Assembly: GCA_963971305.1 (NCBI GenBank)
Contig: CAXARO010001647.1
Span: 275,370 to 339,369, forward strand
DNA length: 64,000 bases
Reading direction: 5' to 3'
From: Arcuatula senhousia
Lineage: Eukaryota > Mollusca > Bivalvia > Mytilida > Mytilidae
This document shows, piece by piece, positions 23,801 through 36,824 of the stretch; position 1 is the stretch's first letter; every line of letters starts with the position of its first letter. The notes below the pieces were generated by a model, which was not told the DNA's origin, ran no database searches, and was given only the letters and a program-made list of their open reading frames with translations. Position numbers and translations under genes: made by a program.

Positions 23801-26800
23801 CTGTGACTTTTTCTATGAAATCCAGAGACCTTTCATGTGCTATTTTGTGTTGTGTAGCTATTTTTCAGTTTATTCTGACTGTTTTTTCTATAATATACCC
23901 TATACAGAAAGATTACATTGATATGGCATTCATAGGTCCAACACAAAAAAGCTTATCTGCTGCCGCAGCCCCATTTTGCAAGTAGTAAAATAATTTTTTT
24001 TCAGAAATAATTTATAAAGTCTAGTTTAAACAGTTTCCTTACATCATATAAGAAGATTTATAGCTGTTGTAGCCCTCTGGAAGTCATAATCTGCAAGCAT
24101 TGGCCCTATAAATGTTAAAATAATACAAAACAGGCCATTACCATTGAAAATCCCATAGACATACAAATATGGCTAAATATGGCAAATATTGAGATAAACT
24201 CATGAAATAAAGGCTGAAATTGAAAGAACTTATGAATCTAAACAACTTAAAACCATTAATGGCATTGCAAAATAATTCTAAGAGGTGTAAATAGGCCATT
24301 CTTACCCCTCTAATAAGGCCCGAGACCATAGTTATTTTTTCCAAATTTTTAATGCATTTTCAATATAGCCTTATGTGAAATTAAAAAAATCGCACCATTT
24401 CTTTTTAAATGAAACTTTGGCCACATAAAGTTCATTAGCTTCCAGAACATTAGTTAAAAATTCAGAAAATCCTACCGTCTAAAAAAATTTTGATTTCTTT
24501 TTTAAATTTACACCTAAGAGGGTCAGAAAAGAGGGGCTTGAAAAATGAAAAAATCACCTTTTTGCACTTAGCCAAATCACAACTTTATCAATGAATTTCA
24601 AAAAAATAAAGTTTGATAAATTTATACTATCTTTTATCTCTCATTTCACTCCAAGTTCATCCTTAAGTCATAAAAACTAACATTACAATAGCATTTACAA
24701 GAAATACTATGTTTTAATAGGGACTATATTATTGGACAACGAAAATTGAAGGGAGCTAACTGTGGTCTCGTACCTAATAGTCCTCAGAAAAGCCTCGGAC
24801 AGTCAAATAAAATTATTTTCACATAGAATAGTCTTTTTCCAACTGAACTGCCAAGTTTCAAAGTGATCAGACCAACAATAGTGAAATTATTAGCACTACA
24901 AAACACTAGTTGCATATAAGAATTTTGATCGAAAATACACCAGGAAAATCCATGAGGCCTATTTGGCCAAATTTTTTTTATTTCATAAAAGTTCACAAAA
25001 CTAATGGCTGAAATCAATAACATTATCCCCTCTGAGCATGGAAAACACAAGTTTCAGTGAAATATCTGCATGGTTTCAAATTTTGACCCTTTCCCATATT
25101 TGCGGATAGGAAAATTAGCCATTTTAGCCTTATTGAGGGGTACATGTATGGCCATGAGAATTTTTTAAGAAAGGAAATGAAATGTTGAGACCAAAAGGGG
25201 TTTAAAATGTTAAATACATAATAAGCTTACAAAATAAAACAGAAAAACACCATATTCATATGAAAAATATGTTATAAATAGTGTTTAGGAGTGGATAAAT
25301 GGTATAATTTCAAAATGCTTTTTCCCTACACATCACTAAAAACTAATGTTTGAGGGTAAAAAAATGTAAAAAATGCAACAACTTGCAACAATAAAGGTGT
25401 ATTTAGTATGAGATGATGATGATGAACAGAATTTAACAGCAAAAAGACTAGTCATTGCACTTTAGATGAAAATTGGTTCAAGACTCATGTGCGAAATAAG
25501 GAAAAACGGCCAAATCTACAGCAAGAAATGGGTGATATTTTCAATTCTGTGACTTTTTCTATGAAATCCAGAGACCTTTCATGTGCTATTTTGTGTTGTG
25601 TAGCTATTTTTCAGTTTATTCTGACTGTTTTTTCTATAATATACCCTATACAGAAAGATTACATTGATATGGCATTCATAGGTCCAACACAAAAAAGCTT
25701 ATCTGCTGCCGCAGCCCCATTTTGCAAGTAGTAAAATAATTTTTTTTCAGAAATAATTTATAAAGTCTAGTTTAAACAGTTTCCTTACATCATATAAGAA
25801 GATTTATAGCTGTTGTAGCCCTCTGGAAGTCATAATCTGCAAGCATTGGCCCTATAAATGTTAAAATAATACAAAACAGGCCATTACCATTGAAAATCCC
25901 ATAGACATACAAATATGGCTAAATATGGCAAATATTGAGATAAACTCATGAAATAAAGGCTGAAATTGAAAGAACTTATGAATCTAAACAACTTAAAACC
26001 ATTAATGGCATTGCAAAATAATTCTAAGAGGTGTAAATAGGCCATTCTTACCCCTCTAATAAGGCCCGAGACCATAGTTATTTTTTCCAAATTTTTAATG
26101 CATTTTCAATATAGCCTTATGTGAAATTAAAAAAATCGCACCATTTCTTTTTAAATGAAACTTTGGCCACATAAAGTTCATTAGCTTCCAGAACATTAGT
26201 TAAAAATTCAGAAAATCCTACCGTCTAAAAAAATTTTGATTTCTTTTTTAAATTTACACCTAAGAGGGTCAGAAAAGAGGGGCTTGAAAAATGAAAAAAT
26301 CACCTTTTTGCACTTAGCCAAATCACAACTTTATCAATGAATTTCAAAAAAATAAAGTTTGATAAATTTATACTATCTTTTATCTCTCATTTCACTCCAA
26401 GTTCATCCTTAAGTCATAAAAACTAACATTACAATAGCATTTACAAGAAATACTATGTTTTAATAGGGACTATATTATTGGACAACGAAAATTGAAGGGA
26501 GCTAACTGTGGTCTCGTACCTAATAGTCCTCAGAAAAGCCTCGGACAGTCAAATAAAATTATTTTCACATAGAATAGTCTTTTTCCAACTGAACTGCCAA
26601 GTTTCAAAGTGATCAGACCAACAATAGTGAAATTATTAGCACTACAAAACACTAGTTGCATATAAGAATTTTGATCGAAAATACACCAGGAAAATCCATG
26701 AGGCCTATTTGGCCAAATTTTTTTTATTTCATAAAAGTTCACAAAACTAATGGCTGAAATCAATAACATTATCCCCTCTGAGCATGGAAAACACAAGTTT

Positions 26801-29800
26801 CAGTGAAATATCTGCATGGTTTCAAATTTTGACCCTTTCCCATATTTGCGGATAGGAAAATTAGCCATTTTAGCCTTATTGAGGGGTACATGTATGGCCA
26901 TGAGAATTTTTTAAGAAAGGAAATGAAATGTTGAGACCAAAAGGGGTTTAAAATGTTAAATACATAATAAGCTTACAAAATAAAACAGAAAAACACCATA
27001 TTCATATGAAAAATATGTTATAAATAGTGTTTAGGAGTGGATAAATGGTATAATTTCAAAATGCTTTTTCCCTACACATCACTAAAAACTAATGTTTGAG
27101 GGTAAAAAAATGTAAAAAATGCAACAACTTGCAACAATAAAGGTGTATTTAGTATGAGATGATGATGATGAACAGAATTTAACAGCAAAAAGACTAGTCA
27201 TTGCACTTTAGATGAAAATTGGTTCAAGACTCATGTGCGAAATAAGGAAAAACGGCCAAATCTACAGCAAGAAATGGGTGATATTTTCAATTCTGTGACT
27301 TTTTCTATGAAATCCAGAGACCTTTCATGTGCTATTTTGTGTTGTGTAGCTATTTTTCAGTTTATTCTGACTGTTTTTTCTATAATATACCCTATACAGA
27401 AAGATTACATTGATATGGCATTCATAGGTCCAACACAAAAAAGCTTATCTGCTGCCGCAGCCCCATTTTGCAAGTAGTAAAATAATTTTTTTTCAGAAAT
27501 AATTTATAAAGTCTAGTTTAAACAGTTTCCTTACATCATATAAGAAGATTTATAGCTGTTGTAGCCCTCTGGAAGTCATAATCTGCAAGCATTGGCCCTA
27601 TAAATGTTAAAATAATACAAAACAGGCCATTACCATTGAAAATCCCATAGACATACAAATATGGCTAAATATGGCAAATATTGAGATAAACTCATGAAAT
27701 AAAGGCTGAAATTGAAAGAACTTATGAATCTAAACAACTTAAAACCATTAATGGCATTGCAAAATAATTCTAAGAGGTGTAAATAGGCCATTCTTACCCC
27801 TCTAATAAGGCCCGAGACCATAGTTATTTTTTCCAAATTTTTAATGCATTTTCAATATAGCCTTATGTGAAATTAAAAAAATCGCACCATTTCTTTTTAA
27901 ATGAAACTTTGGCCACATAAAGTTCATTAGCTTCCAGAACATTAGTTAAAAATTCAGAAAATCCTACCGTCTAAAAAAATTTTGATTTCTTTTTTAAATT
28001 TACACCTAAGAGGGTCAGAAAAGAGGGGCTTGAAAAATGAAAAAATCACCTTTTTGCACTTAGCCAAATCACAACTTTATCAATGAATTTCAAAAAAATA
28101 AAGTTTGATAAATTTATACTATCTTTTATCTCTCATTTCACTCCAAGTTCATCCTTAAGTCATAAAAACTAACATTACAATAGCATTTACAAGAAATACT
28201 ATGTTTTAATAGGGACTATATTATTGGACAACGAAAATTGAAGGGAGCTAACTGTGGTCTCGTACCTAATAGTCCTCAGAAAAGCCTCGGACAGTCAAAT
28301 AAAATTATTTTCACATAGAATAGTCTTTTTCCAACTGAACTGCCAAGTTTCAAAGTGATCAGACCAACAATAGTGAAATTATTAGCACTACAAAACACTA
28401 GTTGCATATAAGAATTTTGATCGAAAATACACCAGGAAAATCCATGAGGCCTATTTGGCCAAATTTTTTTTATTTCATAAAAGTTCACAAAACTAATGGC
28501 TGAAATCAATAACATTATCCCCTCTGAGCATGGAAAACACAAGTTTCAGTGAAATATCTGCATGGTTTCAAATTTTGACCCTTTCCCATATTTGCGGATA
28601 GGAAAATTAGCCATTTTAGCCTTATTGAGGGGTACATGTATGGCCATGAGAATTTTTTAAGAAAGGAAATGAAATGTTGAGACCAAAAGGGGTTTAAAAT
28701 GTTAAATACATAATAAGCTTACAAAATAAAACAGAAAAACACCATATTCATATGAAAAATATGTTATAAATAGTGTTTAGGAGTGGATAAATGGTATAAT
28801 TTCAAAATGCTTTTTCCCTACACATCACTAAAAACTAATGTTTGAGGGTAAAAAAATGTAAAAAATGCAACAACTTGCAACAATAAAGGTGTATTTAGTA
28901 TGAGATGATGATGATGAACAGAATTTAACAGCAAAAAGACTAGTCATTGCACTTTAGATGAAAATTGGTTCAAGACTCATGTGCGAAATAAGGAAAAACG
29001 GCCAAATCTACAGCAAGAAATGGGTGATATTTTCAATTCTGTGACTTTTTCTATGAAATCCAGAGACCTTTCATGTGCTATTTTGTGTTGTGTAGCTATT
29101 TTTCAGTTTATTCTGACTGTTTTTTCTATAATATACCCTATACAGAAAGATTACATTGATATGGCATTCATAGGTCCAACACAAAAAAGCTTATCTGCTG
29201 CCGCAGCCCCATTTTGCAAGTAGTAAAATAATTTTTTTTCAGAAATAATTTATAAAGTCTAGTTTAAACAGTTTCCTTACATCATATAAGAAGATTTATA
29301 GCTGTTGTAGCCCTCTGGAAGTCATAATCTGCAAGCATTGGCCCTATAAATGTTAAAATAATACAAAACAGGCCATTACCATTGAAAATCCCATAGACAT
29401 ACAAATATGGCTAAATATGGCAAATATTGAGATAAACTCATGAAATAAAGGCTGAAATTGAAAGAACTTATGAATCTAAACAACTTAAAACCATTAATGG
29501 CATTGCAAAATAATTCTAAGAGGTGTAAATAGGCCATTCTTACCCCTCTAATAAGGCCCGAGACCATAGTTATTTTTTCCAAATTTTTAATGCATTTTCA
29601 ATATAGCCTTATGTGAAATTAAAAAAATCGCACCATTTCTTTTTAAATGAAACTTTGGCCACATAAAGTTCATTAGCTTCCAGAACATTAGTTAAAAATT
29701 CAGAAAATCCTACCGTCTAAAAAAATTTTGATTTCTTTTTTAAATTTACACCTAAGAGGGTCAGAAAAGAGGGGCTTGAAAAATGAAAAAATCACCTTTT

Positions 29801-32800
29801 TGCACTTAGCCAAATCACAACTTTATCAATGAATTTCAAAAAAATAAAGTTTGATAAATTTATACTATCTTTTATCTCTCATTTCACTCCAAGTTCATCC
29901 TTAAGTCATAAAAACTAACATTACAATAGCATTTACAAGAAATACTATGTTTTAATAGGGACTATATTATTGGACAACGAAAATTGAAGGGAGCTAACTG
30001 TGGTCTCGTACCTAATAGTCCTCAGAAAAGCCTCGGACAGTCAAATAAAATTATTTTCACATAGAATAGTCTTTTTCCAACTGAACTGCCAAGTTTCAAA
30101 GTGATCAGACCAACAATAGTGAAATTATTAGCACTACAAAACACTAGTTGCATATAAGAATTTTGATCGAAAATACACCAGGAAAATCCATGAGGCCTAT
30201 TTGGCCAAATTTTTTTTATTTCATAAAAGTTCACAAAACTAATGGCTGAAATCAATAACATTATCCCCTCTGAGCATGGAAAACACAAGTTTCAGTGAAA
30301 TATCTGCATGGTTTCAAATTTTGACCCTTTCCCATATTTGCGGATAGGAAAATTAGCCATTTTAGCCTTATTGAGGGGTACATGTATGGCCATGAGAATT
30401 TTTTAAGAAAGGAAATGAAATGTTGAGACCAAAAGGGGTTTAAAATGTTAAATACATAATAAGCTTACAAAATAAAACAGAAAAACACCATATTCATATG
30501 AAAAATATGTTATAAATAGTGTTTAGGAGTGGATAAATGGTATAATTTCAAAATGCTTTTTCCCTACACATCACTAAAAACTAATGTTTGAGGGTAAAAA
30601 AATGTAAAAAATGCAACAACTTGCAACAATAAAGGTGTATTTAGTATGAGATGATGATGATGAACAGAATTTAACAGCAAAAAGACTAGTCATTGCACTT
30701 TAGATGAAAATTGGTTCAAGACTCATGTGCGAAATAAGGAAAAACGGCCAAATCTACAGCAAGAAATGGGTGATATTTTCAATTCTGTGACTTTTTCTAT
30801 GAAATCCAGAGACCTTTCATGTGCTATTTTGTGTTGTGTAGCTATTTTTCAGTTTATTCTGACTGTTTTTTCTATAATATACCCTATACAGAAAGATTAC
30901 ATTGATATGGCATTCATAGGTCCAACACAAAAAAGCTTATCTGCTGCCGCAGCCCCATTTTGCAAGTAGTAAAATAATTTTTTTTCAGAAATAATTTATA
31001 AAGTCTAGTTTAAACAGTTTCCTTACATCATATAAGAAGATTTATAGCTGTTGTAGCCCTCTGGAAGTCATAATCTGCAAGCATTGGCCCTATAAATGTT
31101 AAAATAATACAAAACAGGCCATTACCATTGAAAATCCCATAGACATACAAATATGGCTAAATATGGCAAATATTGAGATAAACTCATGAAATAAAGGCTG
31201 AAATTGAAAGAACTTATGAATCTAAACAACTTAAAACCATTAATGGCATTGCAAAATAATTCTAAGAGGTGTAAATAGGCCATTCTTACCCCTCTAATAA
31301 GGCCCGAGACCATAGTTATTTTTTCCAAATTTTTAATGCATTTTCAATATAGCCTTATGTGAAATTAAAAAAATCGCACCATTTCTTTTTAAATGAAACT
31401 TTGGCCACATAAAGTTCATTAGCTTCCAGAACATTAGTTAAAAATTCAGAAAATCCTACCGTCTAAAAAAATTTTGATTTCTTTTTTAAATTTACACCTA
31501 AGAGGGTCAGAAAAGAGGGGCTTGAAAAATGAAAAAATCACCTTTTTGCACTTAGCCAAATCACAACTTTATCAATGAATTTCAAAAAAATAAAGTTTGA
31601 TAAATTTATACTATCTTTTATCTCTCATTTCACTCCAAGTTCATCCTTAAGTCATAAAAACTAACATTACAATAGCATTTACAAGAAATACTATGTTTTA
31701 ATAGGGACTATATTATTGGACAACGAAAATTGAAGGGAGCTAACTGTGGTCTCGTACCTAATAGTCCTCAGAAAAGCCTCGGACAGTCAAATAAAATTAT
31801 TTTCACATAGAATAGTCTTTTTCCAACTGAACTGCCAAGTTTCAAAGTGATCAGACCAACAATAGTGAAATTATTAGCACTACAAAACACTAGTTGCATA
31901 TAAGAATTTTGATCGAAAATACACCAGGAAAATCCATGAGGCCTATTTGGCCAAATTTTTTTTATTTCATAAAAGTTCACAAAACTAATGGCTGAAATCA
32001 ATAACATTATCCCCTCTGAGCATGGAAAACACAAGTTTCAGTGAAATATCTGCATGGTTTCAAATTTTGACCCTTTCCCATATTTGCGGATAGGAAAATT
32101 AGCCATTTTAGCCTTATTGAGGGGTACATGTATGGCCATGAGAATTTTTTAAGAAAGGAAATGAAATGTTGAGACCAAAAGGGGTTTAAAATGTTAAATA
32201 CATAATAAGCTTACAAAATAAAACAGAAAAACACCATATTCATATGAAAAATATGTTATAAATAGTGTTTAGGAGTGGATAAATGGTATAATTTCAAAAT
32301 GCTTTTTCCCTACACATCACTAAAAACTAATGTTTGAGGGTAAAAAAATGTAAAAAATGCAACAACTTGCAACAATAAAGGTGTATTTAGTATGAGATGA
32401 TGATGATGAACAGAATTTAACAGCAAAAAGACTAGTCATTGCACTTTAGATGAAAATTGGTTCAAGACTCATGTGCGAAATAAGGAAAAACGGCCAAATC
32501 TACAGCAAGAAATGGGTGATATTTTCAATTCTGTGACTTTTTCTATGAAATCCAGAGACCTTTCATGTGCTATTTTGTGTTGTGTAGCTATTTTTCAGTT
32601 TATTCTGACTGTTTTTTCTATAATATACCCTATACAGAAAGATTACATTGATATGGCATTCATAGGTCCAACACAAAAAAGCTTATCTGCTGCCGCAGCC
32701 CCATTTTGCAAGTAGTAAAATAATTTTTTTTCAGAAATAATTTATAAAGTCTAGTTTAAACAGTTTCCTTACATCATATAAGAAGATTTATAGCTGTTGT

Positions 32801-34792
32801 AGCCCTCTGGAAGTCATAATCTGCAAGCATTGGCCCTATAAATGTTAAAATAATACAAAACAGGCCATTACCATTGAAAATCCCATAGACATACAAATAT
32901 GGCTAAATATGGCAAATATTGAGATAAACTCATGAAATAAAGGCTGAAATTGAAAGAACTTATGAATCTAAACAACTTAAAACCATTAATGGCATTGCAA
33001 AATAATTCTAAGAGGTGTAAATAGGCCATTCTTACCCCTCTAATAAGGCCCGAGACCATAGTTATTTTTTCCAAATTTTTAATGCATTTTCAATATAGCC
33101 TTATGTGAAATTAAAAAAATCGCACCATTTCTTTTTAAATGAAACTTTGGCCACATAAAGTTCATTAGCTTCCAGAACATTAGTTAAAAATTCAGAAAAT
33201 CCTACCGTCTAAAAAAATTTTGATTTCTTTTTTAAATTTACACCTAAGAGGGTCAGAAAAGAGGGGCTTGAAAAATGAAAAAATCACCTTTTTGCACTTA
33301 GCCAAATCACAACTTTATCAATGAATTTCAAAAAAATAAAGTTTGATAAATTTATACTATCTTTTATCTCTCATTTCACTCCAAGTTCATCCTTAAGTCA
33401 TAAAAACTAACATTACAATAGCATTTACAAGAAATACTATGTTTTAATAGGGACTATATTATTGGACAACGAAAATTGAAGGGAGCTAACTGTGGTCTCG
33501 TACCTAATAGTCCTCAGAAAAGCCTCGGACAGTCAAATAAAATTATTTTCACATAGAATAGTCTTTTTCCAACTGAACTGCCAAGTTTCAAAGTGATCAG
33601 ACCAACAATAGTGAAATTATTAGCACTACAAAACACTAGTTGCATATAAGAATTTTGATCGAAAATACACCAGGAAAATCCATGAGGCCTATTTGGCCAA
33701 ATTTTTTTTATTTCATAAAAGTTCACAAAACTAATGGCTGAAATCAATAACATTATCCCCTCTGAGCATGGAAAACACAAGTTTCAGTGAAATATCTGCA
33801 TGGTTTCAAATTTTGACCCTTTCCCATATTTGCGGATAGGAAAATTAGCCATTTTAGCCTTATTGAGGGGTACATGTATGGCCATGAGAATTTTTTAAGA
33901 AAGGAAATGAAATGTTGAGACCAAAAGGGGTTTAAAATGTTAAATACATAATAAGCTTACAAAATAAAACAGAAAAACACCATATTCATATGAAAAATAT
34001 GTTATAAATAGTGTTTAGGAGTGGATAAATGGTATAATTTCAAAATGCTTTTTCCCTACACATCACTAAAAACTAATGTTTGAGGGTAAAAAAATGTAAA
34101 AAATGCAACAACTTGCAACAATAAAGGTGTATTTAGTATGAGATGATGATGATGAACAGAATTTAACAGCAAAAAGACTAGTCATTGCACTTTAGATGAA
34201 AATTGGTTCAAGACTCATGTGCGAAATAAGGAAAAACGGCCAAATCTACAGCAAGAAATGGGTGATATTTTCAATTCTGTGACTTTTTCTATGAAATCCA
34301 GAGACCTTTCATGTGCTATTTTGTGTTGTGTAGCTATTTTTCAGTTTATTCTGACTGTTTTTTCTATAATATACCCTATACAGAAAGATTACATTGATAT
34401 GGCATTCATAGGTCCAACACAAAAAAGCTTATCTGCTGCCGCAGCCCCATTTTGCAAGTAGTAAAATAATTTTTTTTCAGAAATAATTTATAAAGTCTAG
34501 TTTAAACAGTTTCCTTACATCATATAAGAAGATTTATAGCTGTTGTAGCCCTCTGGAAGTCATAATCTGCAAGCATTGGCCCTATAAATGTTAAAATAAT
34601 ACAAAACAGGCCATTACCATTGAAAATCCCATAGACATACAAATATGGCTAAATATGGCAAATATTGAGATAAACTCATGAAATAAAGGCTGAAATTGAA
34701 AGAACTTATGAATCTAAACAACTTAAAACCATTAATGGCATTGCAAAATAATTCTAAGAGGTGTAAATAGGCCATTCTTACCCCTCTAATAA

Positions 34793-35250
34793 GGCCCGAG
34801 ACCATAGTTATTTTTTCCAAATTTTTAATGCATTTTCAATATAGCCTTATGTGAAATTAAAAAAATCGCACCATTTCTTTTTAAATGAAACTTTGGCCAC
34901 ATAAAGTTCATTAGCTTCCAGAACATTAGTTAAAAATTCAGAAAATCCTACCGTCTAAAAAAATTTTGATTTCTTTTTTAAATTTACACCTAAGAGGGTC
35001 AGAAAAGAGGGGCTTGAAAAATGAAAAAATCACCTTTTTGCACTTAGCCAAATCACAACTTTATCAATGAATTTCAAAAAAATAAAGTTTGATAAATTTA
35101 TACTATCTTTTATCTCTCATTTCACTCCAAGTTCATCCTTAAGTCATAAAAACTAACATTACAATAGCATTTACAAGAAATACTATGTTTTAATAGGGAC
35201 TATATTATTGGACAACGAAAATTGAAGGGAGCTAACTGTGGTCTCGTACC
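34793..35250. mobile_element. Last MITE copy, forming the right edge of the array
   Basis: Identical in its ends to the copy at 9528. It is followed by TAA and then unique sequence (TCCACCTGCG), with no satellite unit to its right. The array therefore starts and ends with a complete MITE. Confidence 0.85.
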
Positions 35251-35253
35251 TAA

Positions 35254-36649
35254 TCCACCTGCGTATCGAAACGACTAAGTACCATATATTTTCAAGAACA
35301 AGTATGCACAAGAAAGAACTTATTTCAATATTAAATCATTAATTATTTCCTTAATTGCTATTTACTTTGTCTCAAATAATTGTTATAATAGCTTTACAAA
35401 CTTATACGTTTTGTTAAAAAATAAAGTTGGACGAGATAATAAATCACAACTAAAATTATCACCATTAAATTCTTGTGACCTTGACCTTTTGACATTAAAA
35501 TCATTTGATGAATGTATGTGGTTTCAAGAAAATTCTATCAGGATATTCCAAAGTCACACGAAAACCAATTTCCAATTTTGTTCCAACTGGCCGATTGACT
35601 CATTAATGTTCCGGTCAGTTAGGTTTGACCATGACCTTTGACCCCTTTATCCGTTACCAATAAGTGTCCCGGGACCCTATCTTGTAATTGTAAGGTTTAA
35701 TGCGTGATAGACTTAGTTTTTACCATGAAGGCGTAGATCGGTCCTCTCATACACCAATAAGCGCGGAAAACCGAATTCTTCGCGGACTGGACGCACAGCC
35801 ACTGCCTTCATCAAAGGCGAGGACAAAACGGAAGTATCATTCAAGAAGCAAAGAGGAACCATTAATAGAGCATCCAAATGTCAAAAGTCCGAAAGTGCAA
35901 AGACAAGACGAATGAATACAGTACGAAGAAACAGATATCGCAACAACAAAAAAACCTCACAATTCAACAACTTCAAGTCAGGAATGCAATCAGCAATAAG
36001 AACTCAAGTCGTAACCATGGTAACGAGAAGCTCTTCAAACAAATTCTCACGGGCTAACGTATTTTCCAATATAATACCCAAATGTAAAATTGGATAAAAA
36101 ATAGATTTAGCCATTGTAGGATTAAGAGCATTTTTGTCTCTCTCCAGTAACTAATATGTAAACCTAAGAGCAACATCTTTATATAAACAGAACATATAAT
36201 GCCTGGATTTTTTTCTTAAGATCAGATTTGTGTATATTCATGAACATATTATTCTCCTTCCTGTTTTGTTGTAGGGAAGGACTATTTGACTTGAAAAGGT
36301 TTTTTTTTTTGTTCTGCTTGGATTTTTTTTAAAGGCGTCTCGACAGTATATGTTTTTTTTTCATTATTAGTTTTATTTTATATAGCAGAAATCCTTCTTT
36401 ATAACATATTTTAACTTCTGTTGCCTAAAGTGTTTTTCATGGTTAAAAAATTAAAAAAACTTTGGGAAAAAAACCAAGCCCCTCCCCCTTTCAAGTTAAA
36501 TGGCCTGTCCCTTAACAAATATACAGTCCGCAATAAGTTAAGCACCAGCCTATATATTTTTATTATAAAATTTCAAAGTCAAAATACTTACGCCAGTTTA
36601 CTTAAAGATATACCCTCAAAACACACTTTTCGATGTAATATTATACGAA
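35254..36649. other. Right flank of the array; decayed repeats, nuclear-receptor-like sites
   Basis: No convincing gene. The segment around 35840-35915 (CATCCAAATGTCAAAAGTCC) is related to stretches near 43.0, 53.1 and 63.1 kb, so the 71- and 61-residue plus-strand frames at 35700-36097 are probably repeat-derived. TGACCTTGACC (35476-35486) and TGACCTTTGACCCC (35632-35645, a DR1 arrangement) stand out. Confidence 0.4.
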
Positions 36650-36824
36650 CAGGGGCGCGGATCCAGAGGTCCTTGAAATGGGGGGGGGGGCGTAATTGCT
36701 AAAAATGTAAGATTTTGATGAAAATTTCAAGTTGCTTGCTCAATTTTATACAGAAAAAAAAATAAAATTTCTCAATTAAAGGGAGGCTTACGCCCCTCAG
36801 CCCCTTTCTGAATCCACCACTGCA
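36650..36824. mobile_element. MITE-like repeat with GGATCCAGA / CTGAATCC ends
   Basis: GGGGCGCGGATCCAGAGG at the left, with a poly-G run, and CCCCTTTCTGAATCCACC at the right are approximate inverted repeats around a short AT-rich interior. Partial relatives are at 41521 (GGGGGCGGATCCAGG) and perhaps 80-110. A common bivalve type by memory. Confidence 0.5.

Larger units (their letters stand above)
9525..35253. repeat. 25.7-kb tandem array: 15 satellite units, 13 containing a MITE
   Basis: Landmarks recur at spacings of exactly 1746 bp (twelve times), 1282 bp (once) and 1285 bp (once), so no other indels exist. Every copy I compared reads the same base for base, and the three shadow frames translate identically wherever they occur. 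Order: A B A B B A B A B B, then (A B) nine more times, and a final A, where A is the 458-bp element and B the 1285-bp unit. GC content is low. TAA flanks the whole array (9525-9527 and 35251-35253). No protein-coding signal is seen: the frames of 88, 80 and 68 residues lack known domains. The homogeneity points to recent amplification or gene conversion. Confidence 0.95.

Noticed and set aside
9995..34820. Repeated frames of 88, 80 and 68 residues throughout the array as a multi-copy gene family
   Set aside because: They are identical because the DNA is identical. The frames overlap both strands, have no known domain, and the 68-residue frame crosses the MITE border, so it exists only where the MITE is present.
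9525..35253. Array read as tandem LTR retrotransposons with the 458-bp part as LTR
   Set aside because: The 458-bp part has its own inverted ends and a TAA duplication, no TG...CA ends, no primer-binding site, and the 1285-bp part codes no gag or pol. An empty unit exists.
9525..35253. Assembly artefact
   Set aside because: It cannot be excluded from sequence alone, but two different MITE-free junctions and clean unique flanks argue for a real array; copy number may be wrong.
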